Shown here piece after piece: positions 47,381 through 60,890 of a stretch of DNA of 64,000 bases. The notes below the pieces were generated by a model. That model was not told the origin of the DNA. It worked only from the letters and a program-made list of their open reading frames with translations, and did no database searches. Where the stretch lies: NCBI GenBank assembly GCA_022749755.1, contig CM040452.1, positions 23,264,773 to 23,328,772 of the forward strand. Direction: 5' to 3'. Every line of letters starts with the position of its first letter. Within the stretch, counting starts at the first letter, position 1. The translations under genes were made by a program, and so were the position numbers. Source of the stretch: Azadirachta indica. Its lineage: Eukaryota; Streptophyta; Magnoliopsida; Sapindales; Meliaceae.

Positions 47381-48780
47381 ACTTCTTTTCTCTTTCTCCT
47401 ATTAACTAGATTTCCAACGATATTAATATCATTTATATTCTTATTAAAAATATCATATTTATATTTAAACTAATGTGATATTTTTTAATAATTATCAAGT
47501 ATAAAGCAATTATTAACTTTATTATTTTATCATTAATATATAATAACATAATATCCAATATGTGTCATTTTAATCTTAATCAGAGTAAAAACTTTTGTTT
47601 TCTAATTTTATAAGCACAACATCATTTTAGTCTTACTTGTTAACTTTCACTCTACAGTGTTTTATTGCTTTTATTTTGGCATTCTTATTAAAAAATACTA
47701 TATTTATAAAACTTATATTTTAAGTAATATGAAGTCTATTAATAATTATCACGTATAAAATTGTTATCGACTTTATTATTATATTATAGTACGTAATTAA
47801 GCATTATATGCTAATAAATATATTAATCATATGTTACATCAAATTTACAACATCATTTATTTTTATTTATTTTCCTATTTATTAAATAGTTCCCCTATTA
47901 CATCAATTTGTAGTTGTCAAGTGTAAAATAATTATATTTTTTTATCATATTAATTCGTCGTGTCGGTTACAATATAAATTTTATAAGTATAATATCATTT
48001 GTTTTTCCGTATTACTTCGATTTTTTTTTTGTTTGTTACCCAATCATATCAAATTGTAATCATGAATTTACTATTATTGTTATATATTTTAAATTTTATG
48101 TAAAATTTTTATCTCAAATCACAACAAATTTAATATGAAACTTGATGCTTATATTGCTTAAAATTTATACAAATAATTTATAAATATAACATTGTTTTCA
48201 TTATTTTTGTTGGTATTATAGTTAAGGCGCCCTTCTTTTGGTGCGGAGCAAAATAATTGAATCTAACTCCAATTTGGCCACCATCTAATAAAAATGTTCA
48301 TAAAATATACACTTTTGTCGTGTTTCACACCAATCTTGTGTCAAGTCCGAGAATTTGAAAGAGACCTAATTAGAAGACAAATCTTCGAATATTAATAATT
48401 TTTATTTTTAGTTTCACTCGGAGACAAATTGATGAGTGTCATAACCCCATTCATACTAAAGATTGATAAATTTAATTTCTTAATTTAGATTTGAAGAAGT
48501 GATTTCGCTATCACTTTGTTAAATAATACTTTTATTGTTTTTAAAGTTAATACTTAGTTATATTAAAATCGAAGAAAGTCTTATACGAACACAGAGGGTA
48601 ATACGATATAATAAATGAAATGGAATAGAAGAAAACATTTAGTAAAATTCCCAGTCATCTTTTATAAAATTTTTCAACTTAATTATTACAATTAAATGTG
48701 ATCCCCTTAATAGTTAATTATTGTCTTACATTATTTCATCCCAATACTAAAATAATTGTAATAAAAATAATTTAGAAAAT
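47381..48780. other. Intergenic, very AT-rich, nothing recognised
   Basis: No coding frame, RNA gene or clear repeat was identified. Confidence 0.55.
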
Positions 48781-48959
48781 ATCACAAACGACGCGAACAA
48801 CCCAACTGCTTAGATATCAATGAAGACACATCTTCTCCAGAGCCTGGACTCCAGAGAACTCCAATGGAACACTGCCAATTGGTCAAAAGCAAGCGGACTT
48901 TAGTAGAACGTCGTCGTTTAAACACGTGTCTTGGTAAAACGCTAGCGTTTCTATGTAGT

Positions 48960-49401
48960 CATCGGCCGAAGTCACACCCTTTTTATCTCACTGTCCTATC
49001 AGTTGTAAGAGAAGACGCCCAGAAAACGAGTAGTCTCAAACCCTCGTTTCTCCTTCTCTCTCTATTTGTCTCTCGGCGCTTTCGTTGACCTGAAAATCTC
49101 TCTCCAGGAACACAAATCACTGTTCACAAGTTCGAGATCTGTTTATTGCAAGTCTTAATTTCATAAGTACAAGGTCAGATCTCATTTCCTTCCACTGTTC
49201 TTACTTCTTTCACTTAACTTACTTTTTAGGGTTCTAAAAATCTGATTTTGTCTTCTAGGGTTTGTTCCAGATCTGTTAGAAAAGGAACCCAGTTCAGATT
49301 TTGAGGTTTTGAGTTACTTATGATTTGTTTGCGGATCTGGGTGTTCTAGTACGTCGTCGTCGTATTCTTTGGTTGTGGTTTAAATTTTGCGGTAATTTGA
49401 A
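48960..49401 (+). promoter_or_regulatory. Leader of the CAF1 gene, probable 5' UTR intron
   Basis: A TC-rich run (TCTCCTTCTCTCTCTATTTG near 49049) is typical of a plant 5' UTR. A plausible donor at AAG/GTCAGA (about 49171) and acceptors in the T-rich stretch ending TAG (about 49229 or 49258) suggest an intron in the leader. Transcript evidence would be needed to fix it. Confidence 0.4.
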
Positions 49402-50226
49402 ATGTCGATTTTGCCAAAGGGCGATTCTATACAAATTCGAGAGGTGTGGAATGATAACCTCGAAGAGGAGTTTGCTTTAATACGTGAAATTGTCGATAAA
49501 TATAATTATGTAGCAATGGATACCGAGTTTCCGGGCGTGGTCTCGCGTCCCGTTGGAACTTTCAAGAATATAAATGACTATAACTACAAAACTTTGAAAG
49601 ATAATGTTGATATGTTGAAGCTTATTCAACTGGGTTTAACATTTTCGGATGAAGATGGGAATTTACCTACTTGTGGGACCGACAAGTATTATATTTGGCA
49701 ATTTAATTTCCGCGAGTTTAATTTAACTGAAGATATATTTGCGAGTGATTCAATTGAGTTGCTCCGCCAATGTGGGATTGATTTTAAGAAGAATAATGAG
49801 AAGGGTATTGATGTGAACCGCTTTGGTGAGCTTTTGATGTCGTCAGGGATTGTGTTGAATGACGGTGTTCATTGGGTAACGTTTCACAGCGGGTATGATT
49901 TTGGGTACTTGCTTAAGCTGTTGACATGTCGGAGTTTGCCTGACACACAAGCAGCGTTCTTTGACTTGATCAATATGTATTTTCCTATGGTGTATGATAT
50001 CAAGCATTTAATGAAGTTTTGCAACAGCCTTCACGGTGGTTTGAACAAGCTTGCTGAATTGTTGGAGGTAGAAAGAGTTGGTATTTGTCATCAAGCGGGT
50101 TCAGATAGTTTGCTGACTTCCTGCACTTTTAGGAAGTTGAGGGACAACTTCTTCAATGGCTCCACCGAAAAATATTCGGGTGTACTGTATGGTCTTGGGG
50201 TTGAGAATGAAAAGACTACTAATTAA
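49402..50226 (+). CDS. CAF1: CCR4-associated factor 1 (CAF1) deadenylase, intronless
   Basis: A 274-residue 3'-5' exoribonuclease of the DEDD superfamily that shortens mRNA poly(A) tails as part of the CCR4-NOT complex, in cytoplasm and P-bodies. The catalytic residues are visible: Asp40 and Glu42 in AMDTEFPG, Asp166 in HSGYDFGYL, Asp235 in [10 protein letters not shown], with His230 as the DEDDh histidine. One exon of the family's usual length (about 270-285). The start at 49402 ([16 protein letters not shown]) matches known plant CAF1 N-termini. The frame is intact from start to stop, unlike its three neighbours. Plants have many CAF1 paralogues; this belongs to the long-standing housekeeping-like group, though the member number cannot be assigned. 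Confidence 0.95.
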   Translation: MSILPKGDSIQIREVWNDNLEEEFALIREIVDKYNYVAMDTEFPGVVSRPVGTFKNINDYNYKTLKDNVDMLKLIQLGLTFSDEDGNLPTCGTDKYYIWQFNFREFNLTEDIFASDSIELLRQCGIDFKKNNEKGIDVNRFGELLMSSGIVLNDGVHWVTFHSGYDFGYLLKLLTCRSLPDTQAAFFDLINMYFPMVYDIKHLMKFCNSLHGGLNKLAELLEVERVGICHQAGSDSLLTSCTFRKLRDNFFNGSTEKYSGVLYGLGVENEKTTN

Positions 50227-52500
50227 AGAAAATAATTGGAACAAGATTGATGGATATTTGTAGACTACTTGAGTGTGAAACTCTGTTTTCTCTTTGTATA
50301 CTCTGGCAAGTGATTGTTGTTTTAGTTGTGACTTCATCTGTTTTGTTGCTTTGTAACTGAAACCTTGACTGGTTTTGTAGTTTCAGTTTCTTGTAAATTA
50401 TTGCAGTTAGTGTTTCAATAATAATCTTAATTATTTCCAACTTATTTTGCCTAGTCTCTTTTACTATCATGTCCCTCCTTTCCTTTATCTTATTGTCAGA
50501 CTCATGATAGTGTATTGTTTATGCCATCTGGATGTGGTAATCTTGTCATAGATGGTATTCTTTAGAATTGTTTCCTCTCATAAACGGATACATACTACAT
50601 ATAATTCAATTTAGCTCAGTAGAGCCTTGTTATTGTTACTTACTTTTTGTGTACATGAAACCTGTTCATAAGCTCTTTAGCTGGGAAGAATGCATAATGG
50701 TGTCGCACAATGAGAAAGAGTCGATCTCATTGGCAATTGATGCTGTAGTTAATAGTGGAGTGCTCAAGAGTTGGTGTAGGGTAATTGATTCAGATTTCAG
50801 AATGGGCCCTCGGTGGAAGAATTGGCTAACGAACAGGTGCGCATGATATTGCTTTAATATAGTTTATTTATTTAAAAGAACGATTGATGGTATTGTCATT
50901 TTCCGATCAAGAATATTGTAATGCTTGTTTGGGGAATTAAGACTACTTTAACATTGCGGATCCCATCTGTGTAGTAGTTTGAATAATGTCATTTTGAATT
51001 TCCACGTACTAAGTGAGCTTTCTATTTTGTTTTCCTTGATTCCAATGTACTAGAAGAGTAACAGTGATGCAGGATTCTGTAAAATGTATTTCTCATATTT
51101 TTAGTACTTGGTGTTCTTGTTGATAATTTCTAAGTTTTACTTGAAATTGAAGGTCTATTCTCAAGCTTCACTGGAAAATCAGTGGCTCTCAACTGGCAAT
51201 TTTGGCTATCTTGTGGATTTGGGTGCACATCCTTGGAGTAAAACAGGCCGGAGAATCTGTCATTTCTTATTAATCTTGAGGTGGTCTTTTAAAAGACCTG
51301 AGATGATATTTAGGAGAACTCATGCAAGAATACTATGATAAAAATTAGCATACTTGTATCATTATGGTAAAATTATTACACTTAAATGATTATGATGAAA
51401 TTAGTGCACTTTAATGTGTCTTGATACTTGGTTTCCGCGTCTGTGAATTGCCGGCTGGTTGGCTTCTTGTCTCTTTTCTACATCCAGCTTGGCCTGAGAA
51501 ACTGAGTTTGCTTTTGATGAAGCCATAATTGTTCCAATTATGCTATTTTGTTAATCTATATTCACAGTAGATGAAATTGCTGAATGCTTGCAACAGTAGT
51601 ACCTCAACCTGCATGCGTGCTGTTAAATATTTCACCTGAAGGATGTTCGCACAGTGCTCCCGGTCTCCTTTGCCATCGGCTGTTGATGTAATTTTCTAAA
51701 ACTGTTACTGTGCTCATCATTGCCTTTTCGCCTAAATCTTCTGAAAGTCGATTCATTCTGTGGTAGGCAAATCTTGCAAAGACCACGAAATTGCTTGAGT
51801 TTTTGCTTTAGGTAAAACCAATTTTTATGCCTAGTTTTTCAAATGATTCCAAAATTTGGAACAACATGTGAAACTTCGTAAAAAACCACGTCGGTTCTTC
51901 AGGTAGTTGTCCGGTGAAGAAAACTATTAAAAACTCCAGTCAATTATTGGCACTGCAACAACTTTATTTGTACAACAAGTATTAGTGTATACGAAATTGG
52001 TGCTATTAAAATTTAAAAGAAATAAAAATGGAAACTCAGTTGGACAATCCTAATCTACACATTGCGTTTGTACCATAAATACTTATTAATACCAATTTTA
52101 ATTAGTAAATTATCAATTGCTTATTTGCTTCAATTTGGGACCGGTACATAAATGATCTTATATTACAGTTCTTTTATTACGAATTTTGTTGTAATTAAAA
52201 TAATTTAAAGACAGGTCTTACCAGCATATACTTGTTAAAAATAAATAATAATAAAGCCCCTCTTATGAGACATGCATGTATGTGATCTATCATTGGAATG
52301 TATTATTTATAAAGCAATGATGGATTAACTCTTAAAATTAAGAAGTAATAAATTATTATAATTCGACAGGTGTCTGTCTCTCCTTGAAATGGCAATAATA
52401 GTCCAAAGGGTTCCGGTTTATACCTTCTATCTCTACAATTCAGACAAAACTTTCAATAAAATCACCAAATTGCCATTCTGCTTTCCGTCTTCCCGGTCGT
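50227..52500. other. 3' UTR of CAF1 and intergenic spacer
   Basis: The first ~200 bp are probably CAF1 3' UTR. The rest holds only short frames without homology that I recognise. A TC-rich leader of the next gene begins near 52485. Confidence 0.55.
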
Positions 52501-52721
52501 TTTCTCTCTCTCCTTTCCCATCCTCCTAACATTTGTAAACAAACAAAGCTCACGCGTTAACGCCGATAAACGCGACTCTCTCCCCTCCACTAAGCCGACT
52601 CACTGCAAAAGGTCAGTTGTTTTTTTTTATTTTAATTTTTTTTTCGTATCGCTTGTGTATTTTTTTCCCCCCTATTTTCTTTGTTTGTTCGGATCCGAAT
52701 CAGATCCGGATCAAATTCCCC

Positions 52722-55440
52722 ATGCTCCGACTTAAACCTTCCAGTGTACTGTTCCTCTTCTACTTGTTAATCCCATCTTGCTTCGCGGATCCGGGTCGAG
52801 AATGTCGAAAAACGAACCCGTTTATCGGTCGCGAGTTCGAGCTTTTCATGGTCCAGCACCAGTTGAGAGGAGTTATCTCCGTGATCGACGACTGCACCTT
52901 TAGGGTTTCGCAATTCGATATGTTATCCGGATCGGATATCCACTGGTGGGGAGCCACCGCGCTTGATTTCGCTAACCTCACGAGCGGGTTCGTCATCTCC
53001 GATCACAGCCTCAATGAAACCTACAAAAATGCAACTTTTACCGTTCGTTTGTTAGATAACGTTACGTGGGATCAAATCCCCGTGCTTGCCGTGTGGGACT
53101 TGCCCACGGCATCCGATCTCGGCCATGTGTTTTTGAACCGGTCGGAATCGGGCATCACATTGAGCCCCGAACTGGCCCCGTCGCCAGAAGCCCATCTGGC
53201 GAGAGGGAAAAATCGGGTTTTGACTGTGCCTATGATGTTTGATAACTGTAAGGTGTTGTCAGAAAATTATAGGGTTAGGTGGACGTTGGATGTTGATGAA
53301 CAGTTGATTGAGATTGGTTTAGAGGCTGCCGTCCAGACCCGGAATTATATGGCGTTCGGGTGGGCAAACCCGAACGTCAGTTCGGAGTATATGGTGGGTG
53401 CTGATGTGGCGGTGGCGGGGTTTACGGTGGATGGATTGCCATTTGTAGACGATTTTTTTATAACTAAGTACAGTGAGTGTATGGTTAATAAAGATGGTTC
53501 TATTTCTGGGGTCTGTCCTGATTCAATTTATGAACGAAATGATCCGGTAGTATTTGTGAATAATACTAGGTTGGTTTATGGGCATAGGAAAGATGGGATC
53601 TCATTTATTAGGTTTAGGAGGCCGCTGGTATCGGATGATAAGAAGTATGATTTGCCTGTGAATTATACTGGTAATGTGACAGTAATTTGGGCATTGGGTT
53701 TGATGAGACCTCCTGATACTCTTAGACCATACTATCTTCCCCAGAATCATGGAGAGCCAAAATCAGTCGCTTATGGACATTTGGTGCTCAATATTTCGGA
53801 GCATGTGGATGATTGTTTAGGCCCCTTAGATGCAGAAGATAAGGAAGATCAGGATTTGATTATTGCAGATGCGAACGTTCCACTTCTTGTTGTGACAGGT
53901 GAGGCAATGCATTACCCAAATCCTCCTAATCCTTCAAAAGTGTTTTACATTAATAAGAAGGAGGCTCCAGTTTTGAGAGTGGAAAGAGGGGTACCTGTGA
54001 AGTTTTCAATACAGGCTGGGCATGATGTTGCACTCTACATCACTTCCGATTTTCTTGGTGGGAATGCATCATCGAGGAATATGTCTGAGACTATCTATGC
54101 TGGAGGACCACAAGCTGAAGGAGTTCAAGCCAGTCCTATGGAACTGGTTTGGGCTCCAGACCGGAATACACCTGATCAGGTGTTCTATCACTCTGTGTAT
54201 CATCAGAAAATGGGTTGGAGAATTCAGGTTGTTGATGGGGGTCTATCAGATATGTATAATAACAGTGTTGTTTTAGATGACCAGCAAGTTAGTTTCTTCT
54301 GGACATTGTCAGAAGATAAGGACTCAATATCTATTGCAGCTCGCGGTGAGAAAAAGAGTGGTTATCTTGCAGTAGGGTTTGGCAGTGCAATGGTGAATAG
54401 CTATGCCTATGTGGGTTGGATTGATGATGATGGGAAGGGGCATGTCAATACATACTGGATTGATGGAATGGATGCTTCAAGTGTGCATTCTACAAAGGAG
54501 AATTTGACTTATGTTAGGTGCAAGTCAGAAAATGGCATCATTACTTTGGAGTTTACGCGTCCACTAAATCCATCATGCAGTCACAGTGATAAACCAGAGT
54601 GTAAGAATATTATTGATCCCACAACTCCACTCAAAGTTATCTGGGCAATGGGTTCTAGCTGGACAGATGGACATCTGACTGAGAGAAATATGCATTTTGT
54701 TAAAAGTCAAAGGCCTGTTAGAGTGCTGCTTATGCGTGGTTCTTCAGAGGCAGAGCAAGATTTACGACCAGTTTTAGCTGTGCATGGGTTTATGATGTTC
54801 CTTGCCTGGGGTATTTTGCTTCCTGGTGGAATAATGGCTGCTAGATACTTAAAACATGTGAAGGGTGATGGATGGTACCAGATCCATGTTTACTTGCAGT
54901 ATTCAGGACTAGCAATTGTCCTGCTTGCGCTTCTTTTTGCAGTGGCTGAGCTTCGAGGTTTCTATGTCAGCTCTTTACATGTTAAATTTGGGATTACTGC
55001 TATAGTTTTTGCTTGTGTACAGCCAGTTAATGCATGCCTAAGGCCTAATAAACCTGCTAACGGAGAGGAGATTTCCTTGAAAAGGTTGATTTGGGAGTAC
55101 ATTCATTTAATTGTTGGCAGAAGTGCCATTATTGCAGGAATTGCAGCACTTTTCAGTGGGATGAAGCATTTAGGAGAAAGGTATGGGAGTGAAAATGTTC
55201 ATGGGACTTGTTTTGGCTCTGATCATATGGTTCGTGATCGGTGCATTAATAGTCATGTATTTGGAATTGCGTGAAAGACAGCGAAGGAGAGAGAGAATAT
55301 TTGGAAGAAGCAATTGGGTTTTGGGTAACATTGATGAGGATGATTCTATGGATCTCTTAAGCCCAAGCAGGGATTCTGCAGAGAAAAATCTTCACCAGTC
55401 TGGAAGAATGGAAGTTCAGTTAGAGCCTCTGAGCAGATAG
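52722..55440 (+). CDS. DM13-DOMON-cytochrome b561 membrane protein (At5g54830-like)
   Basis: A predicted secretory-pathway transmembrane redox protein of about 905 residues, encoded in one exon. I chose the ATG at 52722 (MLRLKPSSVLFLFYLLIPSC, a signal peptide) over the in-frame ATG at 52617, because family members begin just before the signal peptide. Order: DM13 domain (about 30-140, HQLRGVISVIDDCTFRV), DOMON 1 (about 175-325), DOMON 2 (about 520-645, GYLAVGFGSAMVNSYAYVGW), then cytochrome b561 helices (about 685-823) with four candidate haem histidines at 688, 722, 753 and 795, and a last helix plus a charged tail ending MEVQLEPLSR. Such proteins are thought to pass electrons across membranes, possibly with ascorbate. 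The substrate is unknown. One extra G at 55203-55205 shifts the frame before the final helix. Confidence 0.92.
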
Positions 55441-55860
55441 ATACTTGTGATAATTTCCGTTTTTGATGTAAAACTGGTTTTGGAGAATTTAATTCTCATA
55501 CGGGCAATAGCAGGCTTCTTAATGGGCCTAAGAGTTTTTGTTCCGTGTTAATCCAATCATGCTGAAGAGTATTTACCATGCAAGGTGGATTTTGTATACT
55601 TGATACATGTTTCTATAGCATAGTGGAAAGTTATATTCTTCATTTCTCTGATATTTGATTGATCAAGAGCAGCTTCTGCTTATACTTACTGGCCGATGAT
55701 GCTTTTTTCAAAATTTGCTATCTGCTGGAGCCAAGGTGAAATTAATCGTGCTGTAAATCGTATAGATGATAAGCTAACCAAAGATTTACTCGATGATATT
55801 TCATTTTGATTTGCATTGTTAAGTAGTTGCCGTTGTTTTCATGCAATAATATAATATACG
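55441..55860 (+). other. Probable 3' UTR of the DOMON-b561 gene
   Basis: Less AT-biased than the DNA beyond it and ends near AATAATATAATATA-type sequence at about 55845, which could act as a polyadenylation region. Confidence 0.4.
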
Positions 55861-58270
55861 AACGGTGAGGTTTGCTTATTTTCAGGACTCGAAACCAAAC
55901 CATTTCTTGTTTTGTATTTGCTATTTAGGTGGTATTTATTTATTGTATTTTATGCCTTTTTGAGTTATTCATTTACTGCTGTCGTTTTCAGTCACTTTTA
56001 ACTATAATTTACGACTGGATTTTGCTGTTGCCCTATAATTAACGTCCGTTAAAAGTAGGGAACACAAATGTATTCTGTTGCCTTTTTGTGAATTGTTGTA
56101 TTGTGGTAGTGAAAAGTGAGTGAAATGGCATGGGAGATAGCAAATAGTTAGTGACAGAATGTTTTTCTATCGTATAAAATTAAGTCTGATTTTTTACTTG
56201 CATGTTAATTCGAAAAGATAACTTTCAGATTCAAATTGAAAAATAAAAATCTAAAAAATAAGGGGTAAAGCTCAAATTCATAATTTTAATTAATATTATT
56301 TATTTAAGTTAAATTTAAAGTCTCTTTGTAAAAGCCATATATTATCTAAATTATAAATAAATTAAAATATTAATTTTTCAAATAATTTAACGAATCAACA
56401 AGTATATAAAGGAAAAAAAAAGTCTTTTTTTTTTTATAGAAATAAATTTATTAGATAATATTAACTAATAAAATTTGATAAGATAAAAAGTCAATGTATT
56501 ATTATTTAGTTTATAATAAATTAGAAGGAAAAATTTAAGAAAACAAAGCCAATAAAAGATTGTGAGAGATGCAATTATCAAGAATATAACGCAAGTAAAG
56601 TCTAATTTTAAATTATTTTTTGTCTTTATTTACTAATTATTTATGCTTTGCATTATAACTTTCAAATATTTGTGTTTTATACCTAAATTATCTGAAACTT
56701 CATTATTTGACCCAGATAACAAATCAACTAATACTTATATGGCCCCACAATTTAAAATTGTTTATAATATAATCTAAAAAGTTTATTACACAATAATTTA
56801 CTACTTTTAAAAAGTATATTAAACTTGTACATCTAATTAAAATATTTAATTCATTACAAGATTAGTATAACTTTGAATTGTACTCAAAATTTTATTTAAT
56901 TATGATGAAACAAATATCTTGCATGCTAGTACTATTAATACTAAAGGACCTAAAGCAGTTTAAATATTTTATTGGTTATTAGCATAATTGAGAAAAAAAA
57001 AGAGACTTTAGTATATTATTAAATAAGAGGTTATCACGGCGATAAAGTTTTATGATAAAGTATAAGGTACGGATTTATTTTTATTTGTATTAATTGCATC
57101 CATGTTTCAATATCTTATATTGATGGTTATGTATAGTGATTTATCAAATTGTAGGATAATTAATGGGTATGAATATATGAATATAATTAACTTGATGTCA
57201 AAATATGCATAAATATCTAGGCTATAACATAACTGTTCTTTCTAAACTTTCACTCAATATGTGTATATAATTAGGTTATTAAAAAAAAAATTCAATACAA
57301 AAAAAAATCATTCAGTTTATATTGAAAAAAATAATATTAAAAAAAAAACATCGGTCCGCGAAACTTGATAACAAAAATGTATATAATTTAAATTAAATAT
57401 CAGTCAGATCCAATATAAAAAATCATTAGAGTCCAAAGTGATATACCAGTTGAGTCCATTTTAAAGTATCAGCGGTATTAATAATAAATTTATTAAGGTC
57501 CATACTTAATATTATTGGGGTCCAAAAATAATATCAATTGAGTTCTACATATAAATATCAGCTTCTAATAACAAATATCTTTCAGGTTTAGAGACAAATA
57601 TTATTTGAATCCAATCCACTATTTATGTTTTATATATCTTTATCTATCGATCACTTATGCATTTTTGGCTTTAAATACTTATGTTTTATGGCAAAATTGT
57701 TTACAACTTTAGTATTTGATCCCAATGACGTACTGAAATAAATTTTTATATGATTAATAATTTTTAATTATCTACAATATAGCCTAAAATATTTATAAAT
57801 TTATTTAAACATCTTATAATGGTGTATTGAATTGAATATATTATGATTTTTAATTAATTATAATATAATTTCGAATTATTTTCATAGTTTTAAAAAAAAA
57901 ATTCATCAATTACTAGCACAAATTAAAAAAAATCATGGTTAATTATTTCTCTTTAAATTATAAGAAGAATGAGTGTTATTTAAAATAATTGTATATGTTA
58001 AGTTGCAATTGATTTCCTTTTATCTTTATTTTGAATATATTAATAAAAATATTATATTACACTAACCAAATATGTTTCAATTATTGTTTGATATATAGTC
58101 TTCTCTAATATTTTTCTGTTTATTATGAATTAGTGACATATTTGATTTATTTATGTAATATAAGTATTTTGACTACATATGATATCATTTATTTATTTAT
58201 GTTTCTTCAAGTTATGTTGTTATTGTATAAACTTTCATTTACTTACCATTTCCGAGAGAAAGAAGACTAA
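55861..58270. other. Intergenic AT-rich DNA
   Basis: No gene is supported. It contains the diverged repeat copy at 56165-56510. Confidence 0.55.
56165..56510 (+). repeat. Diverged copy of 59395-59790
   Basis: Shares the order GCATGTTA, then AAAATAAAAATC, then AATTTATTAGATAATATTAA, with about 300 bp collinear but clearly diverged. It suggests an old dispersed repeat or duplication. Confidence 0.65.
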
Positions 58271-58274
58271 AAAA

Positions 58275-58800
58275 AGCCAACAATGCACTTTTGCGGTGCC
58301 AGCTTCATTGCCCCACAAAGGTTAAGATAATGCATCTCCGCGATACCAGCTTGATTATCTTATAAGGGCCAAAATTTGTACCTATGCAATATCAACATGT
58401 TGCCCAGAAGGGTCGAATACTGTAGCTTTGTAGTGTCAAAACTATGCCCAAAAGAGCCAAACATTGTAATTTCGTGTTGCCAAAACTACAATATCCAGAA
58501 AGACAAATACTTGTACCTCCGTGGTATAAACATCTTGTTTAGAAAAGTTAAATACTATAGTTTCACGCTGTCAAAAGTATACCTAGAAGGGTCAAATACT
58601 GTAACTCTGCGCTGCTAAAATTATAAAGTCCAGAAAGACAAATATTTATACCTCTGTAGTTCTGACATATTGCCCAAAAATGTCAAACACTGCAAGTTTG
58701 CAATGTCAAAAATATGTTTAAAAAAGCCAAACACTACACTACACACTACCAAAACTATAAAGTCCATAATGACAAATACTTGTGCTTTCGCTATATCACT
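58275..58800 (+). repeat. ~135-bp higher-order minisatellite of ~45-bp subunits
   Basis: The anchor AGAAAGACAAATACTTGTAC recurs at 58497, 58632 and about 58766, with a diverged start near 58364 (spacings 133-135). Each unit has three related subunits of the form GTCAAATACTGTA, then a CTCTGCGCTG-like segment, then CCAAAACTAT. Confidence 0.88.
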
Positions 58801-59394
58801 TTAAAAAAATTAAAAAAAACAAAAGTTATATACTCGCATAGCACCAATATCTTGATTAAGAGAAAAAAGTACAAAAAAGTACCTAACATCTGAGCAAAGA
58901 AATGCATAACAAAAAGTGAAAATAAATAACAATAACATAAAAAGACGTCAAATCAGAAGTAAAAATAAATAAAACAAAAGTTTACAGATAACATTAAATA
59001 GGAAAAAGTCTTCATTAGAAAAAGAAAGCAAGAACATTGAACTTAGTACCATCCAATCTCATTATTTGATCCTACTCTTTATTAACAAAGAACCATTTAT
59101 CTTTCCGCGACTTGTTGGAAATTAAGAAGGCCAAGAGTTGCAGGCAAGCTATTTATGAATTCAAAATGTACTCATCACATTATGTTAAGCAGAACCTTAT
59201 TAATTAAGACATATCCTTTGTGATTCTTTGAATAATAAAACGTCAACTACTTTGTTTGAAATTCTCATATAAAAGAGTATAGGATCCTGAAGAATTCGAT
59301 AAAAAATATCGGGTTTTCTATCTTTTCATTAGTTTTAAACAGTAACTATATTACTTTTAAAATTAGGAGACTTACTATTGGACCATTTTTCTAA
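58801..59394. other. Intergenic AT-rich DNA between repeat arrays
   Basis: Nothing recognised. Confidence 0.5.
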
Positions 59395-59790
59395 CATCTA
59401 AAATTAAATCGATTTTCACATGCATGTTAGCCCAATAAAATAACCATCGATTCACATTAAAGAATAAAGGCCCAAAATATAAAGGATAAGGTCAAAATTT
59501 ATAAATTTCAATTAATATTTCTTATTTAGGCCAGATCTAATAAAGAGTCTTTTTGGAGAAGTTATATTTCATCTGAATTATAATCAAGCCAAAATACTGA
59601 ATTATCTCTAATTAAAATTCTACTAAATCTTGTACATCTTTAATCAAAATTCCAATTAGAATAATTTTTTAAATAATCTAATGAATTAACGAGTATATAG
59701 AAAAAAAAAAAAAGAAGAAAAGAAAAAAGTTTTTTTTTTTTCTTACATACAAATAAATTTATTAGTTAATATCAGGTAACAAAATCTGGT
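59395..59790 (+). repeat. Right copy of the diverged dispersed repeat
   Basis: Counterpart of 56165-56510. Its end overlaps the first unit of the following tandem array. Confidence 0.65.
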
Positions 59791-60890
59791 ATTAATAGTT
59801 AGTAATAAATCACATCCCGTAAAGCAGTAGCAACGGTAATAATTCTTAAGATCAAATATGAATTACACATATTTGTATAAACCCATTATCTTGCACAACA
59901 TTGTAAAGTTCATAAATAAAATGAATTATTAATCACTATAATTGTATTACTATATTCTTTTTTTTTTTCAAAATGTTATGTTTTCTATCTTTGAATATAT
60001 ATACACAAGAAAAGAAATGAGTCTTTCTTTCTTGCATGTAAACAAATTCACTAGTTGGTATTATGACAAAATCTGGTATTAACAGTTAGTAATAAATCAC
60101 ATCCCATAAAGCAGCAGCAATGGTAATAATTCTTAACATCAAATTTGAATTACACATATTTGTATGAACCCATTATCTTGCACAACATCGTAAAGTTCAT
60201 AAATAAAATGAATTATTAATAATACACTATAATTATATTGCTGAATTCTTTTTCCTTTTTTCAAAATGCTATATTCTCTATCTTTGAACATATATACACA
60301 AGAAAAGAAAGGAGTCTTTTTTTCTTTATATAAACAAATTCACTAATTGATATCAAGTGACAAGATTTGATATTAACAGTTAATAATAAATCACATCCTA
60401 TAAAGCAGCAGCAACAATAATAATTCTTAATATCAAATATGAATTGCACATGTTTGTATGAACCCATTATCTTGCAAAACATCATAAAGTTCATAAATAA
60501 GATGAATTATTAATACACTATAATTGTATTACCATAATCTTTTTCTTTTTCTTTTTCAAAATGCTACATTCTTTATCTTTGAATATATATACACACAAGA
60601 AAAGAAAAGGGTCTTTTTTCCGTCATACAAACAAATTTACTAATTGATTTCATGTGACAAAATCTAGTATCAACAGTTAGTAATAAATCGCATCCCATAA
60701 AGCAGTAGCAACGGTAATAATTTTTAATGTCAAATGCGAATTACATATGTTTGTATGAATCCATTATCTTGCACAACATTGTAAAATTCATAAATAAAAT
60801 GAATTATTAGTACACTATAATTGTATTACTATATTCTTTTTCTTTTTTTCAAAATGCTATATTTTCTATCTTTGAATATATATACACACA
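59695..60890 (+). repeat. Tandem array of four ~290-bp units
   Basis: The anchor AATAAATC(A/G)CATCC occurs at 59804, 60091, 60385 and about 60683 (spacings 287-298). Each unit continues with TAAAGCAG(C/T)AGCAA, CCCATTATCTTGCACAACAT and a T-run followed by TTTGAATATATATACAC. Units are about 90% alike by eye. Confidence 0.92.

Noticed and set aside
50568..51338. Short open frames between CAF1 and the DOMON gene
   Set aside because: They have no recognisable domains and are of a length expected by chance.
52617..52721. Upstream ATG at 52617 as the start of the DOMON-b561 protein
   Set aside because: It would place a Phe-rich non-conserved stretch ahead of a clear signal peptide. The ATG at 52722 fits the family length and N-terminus.
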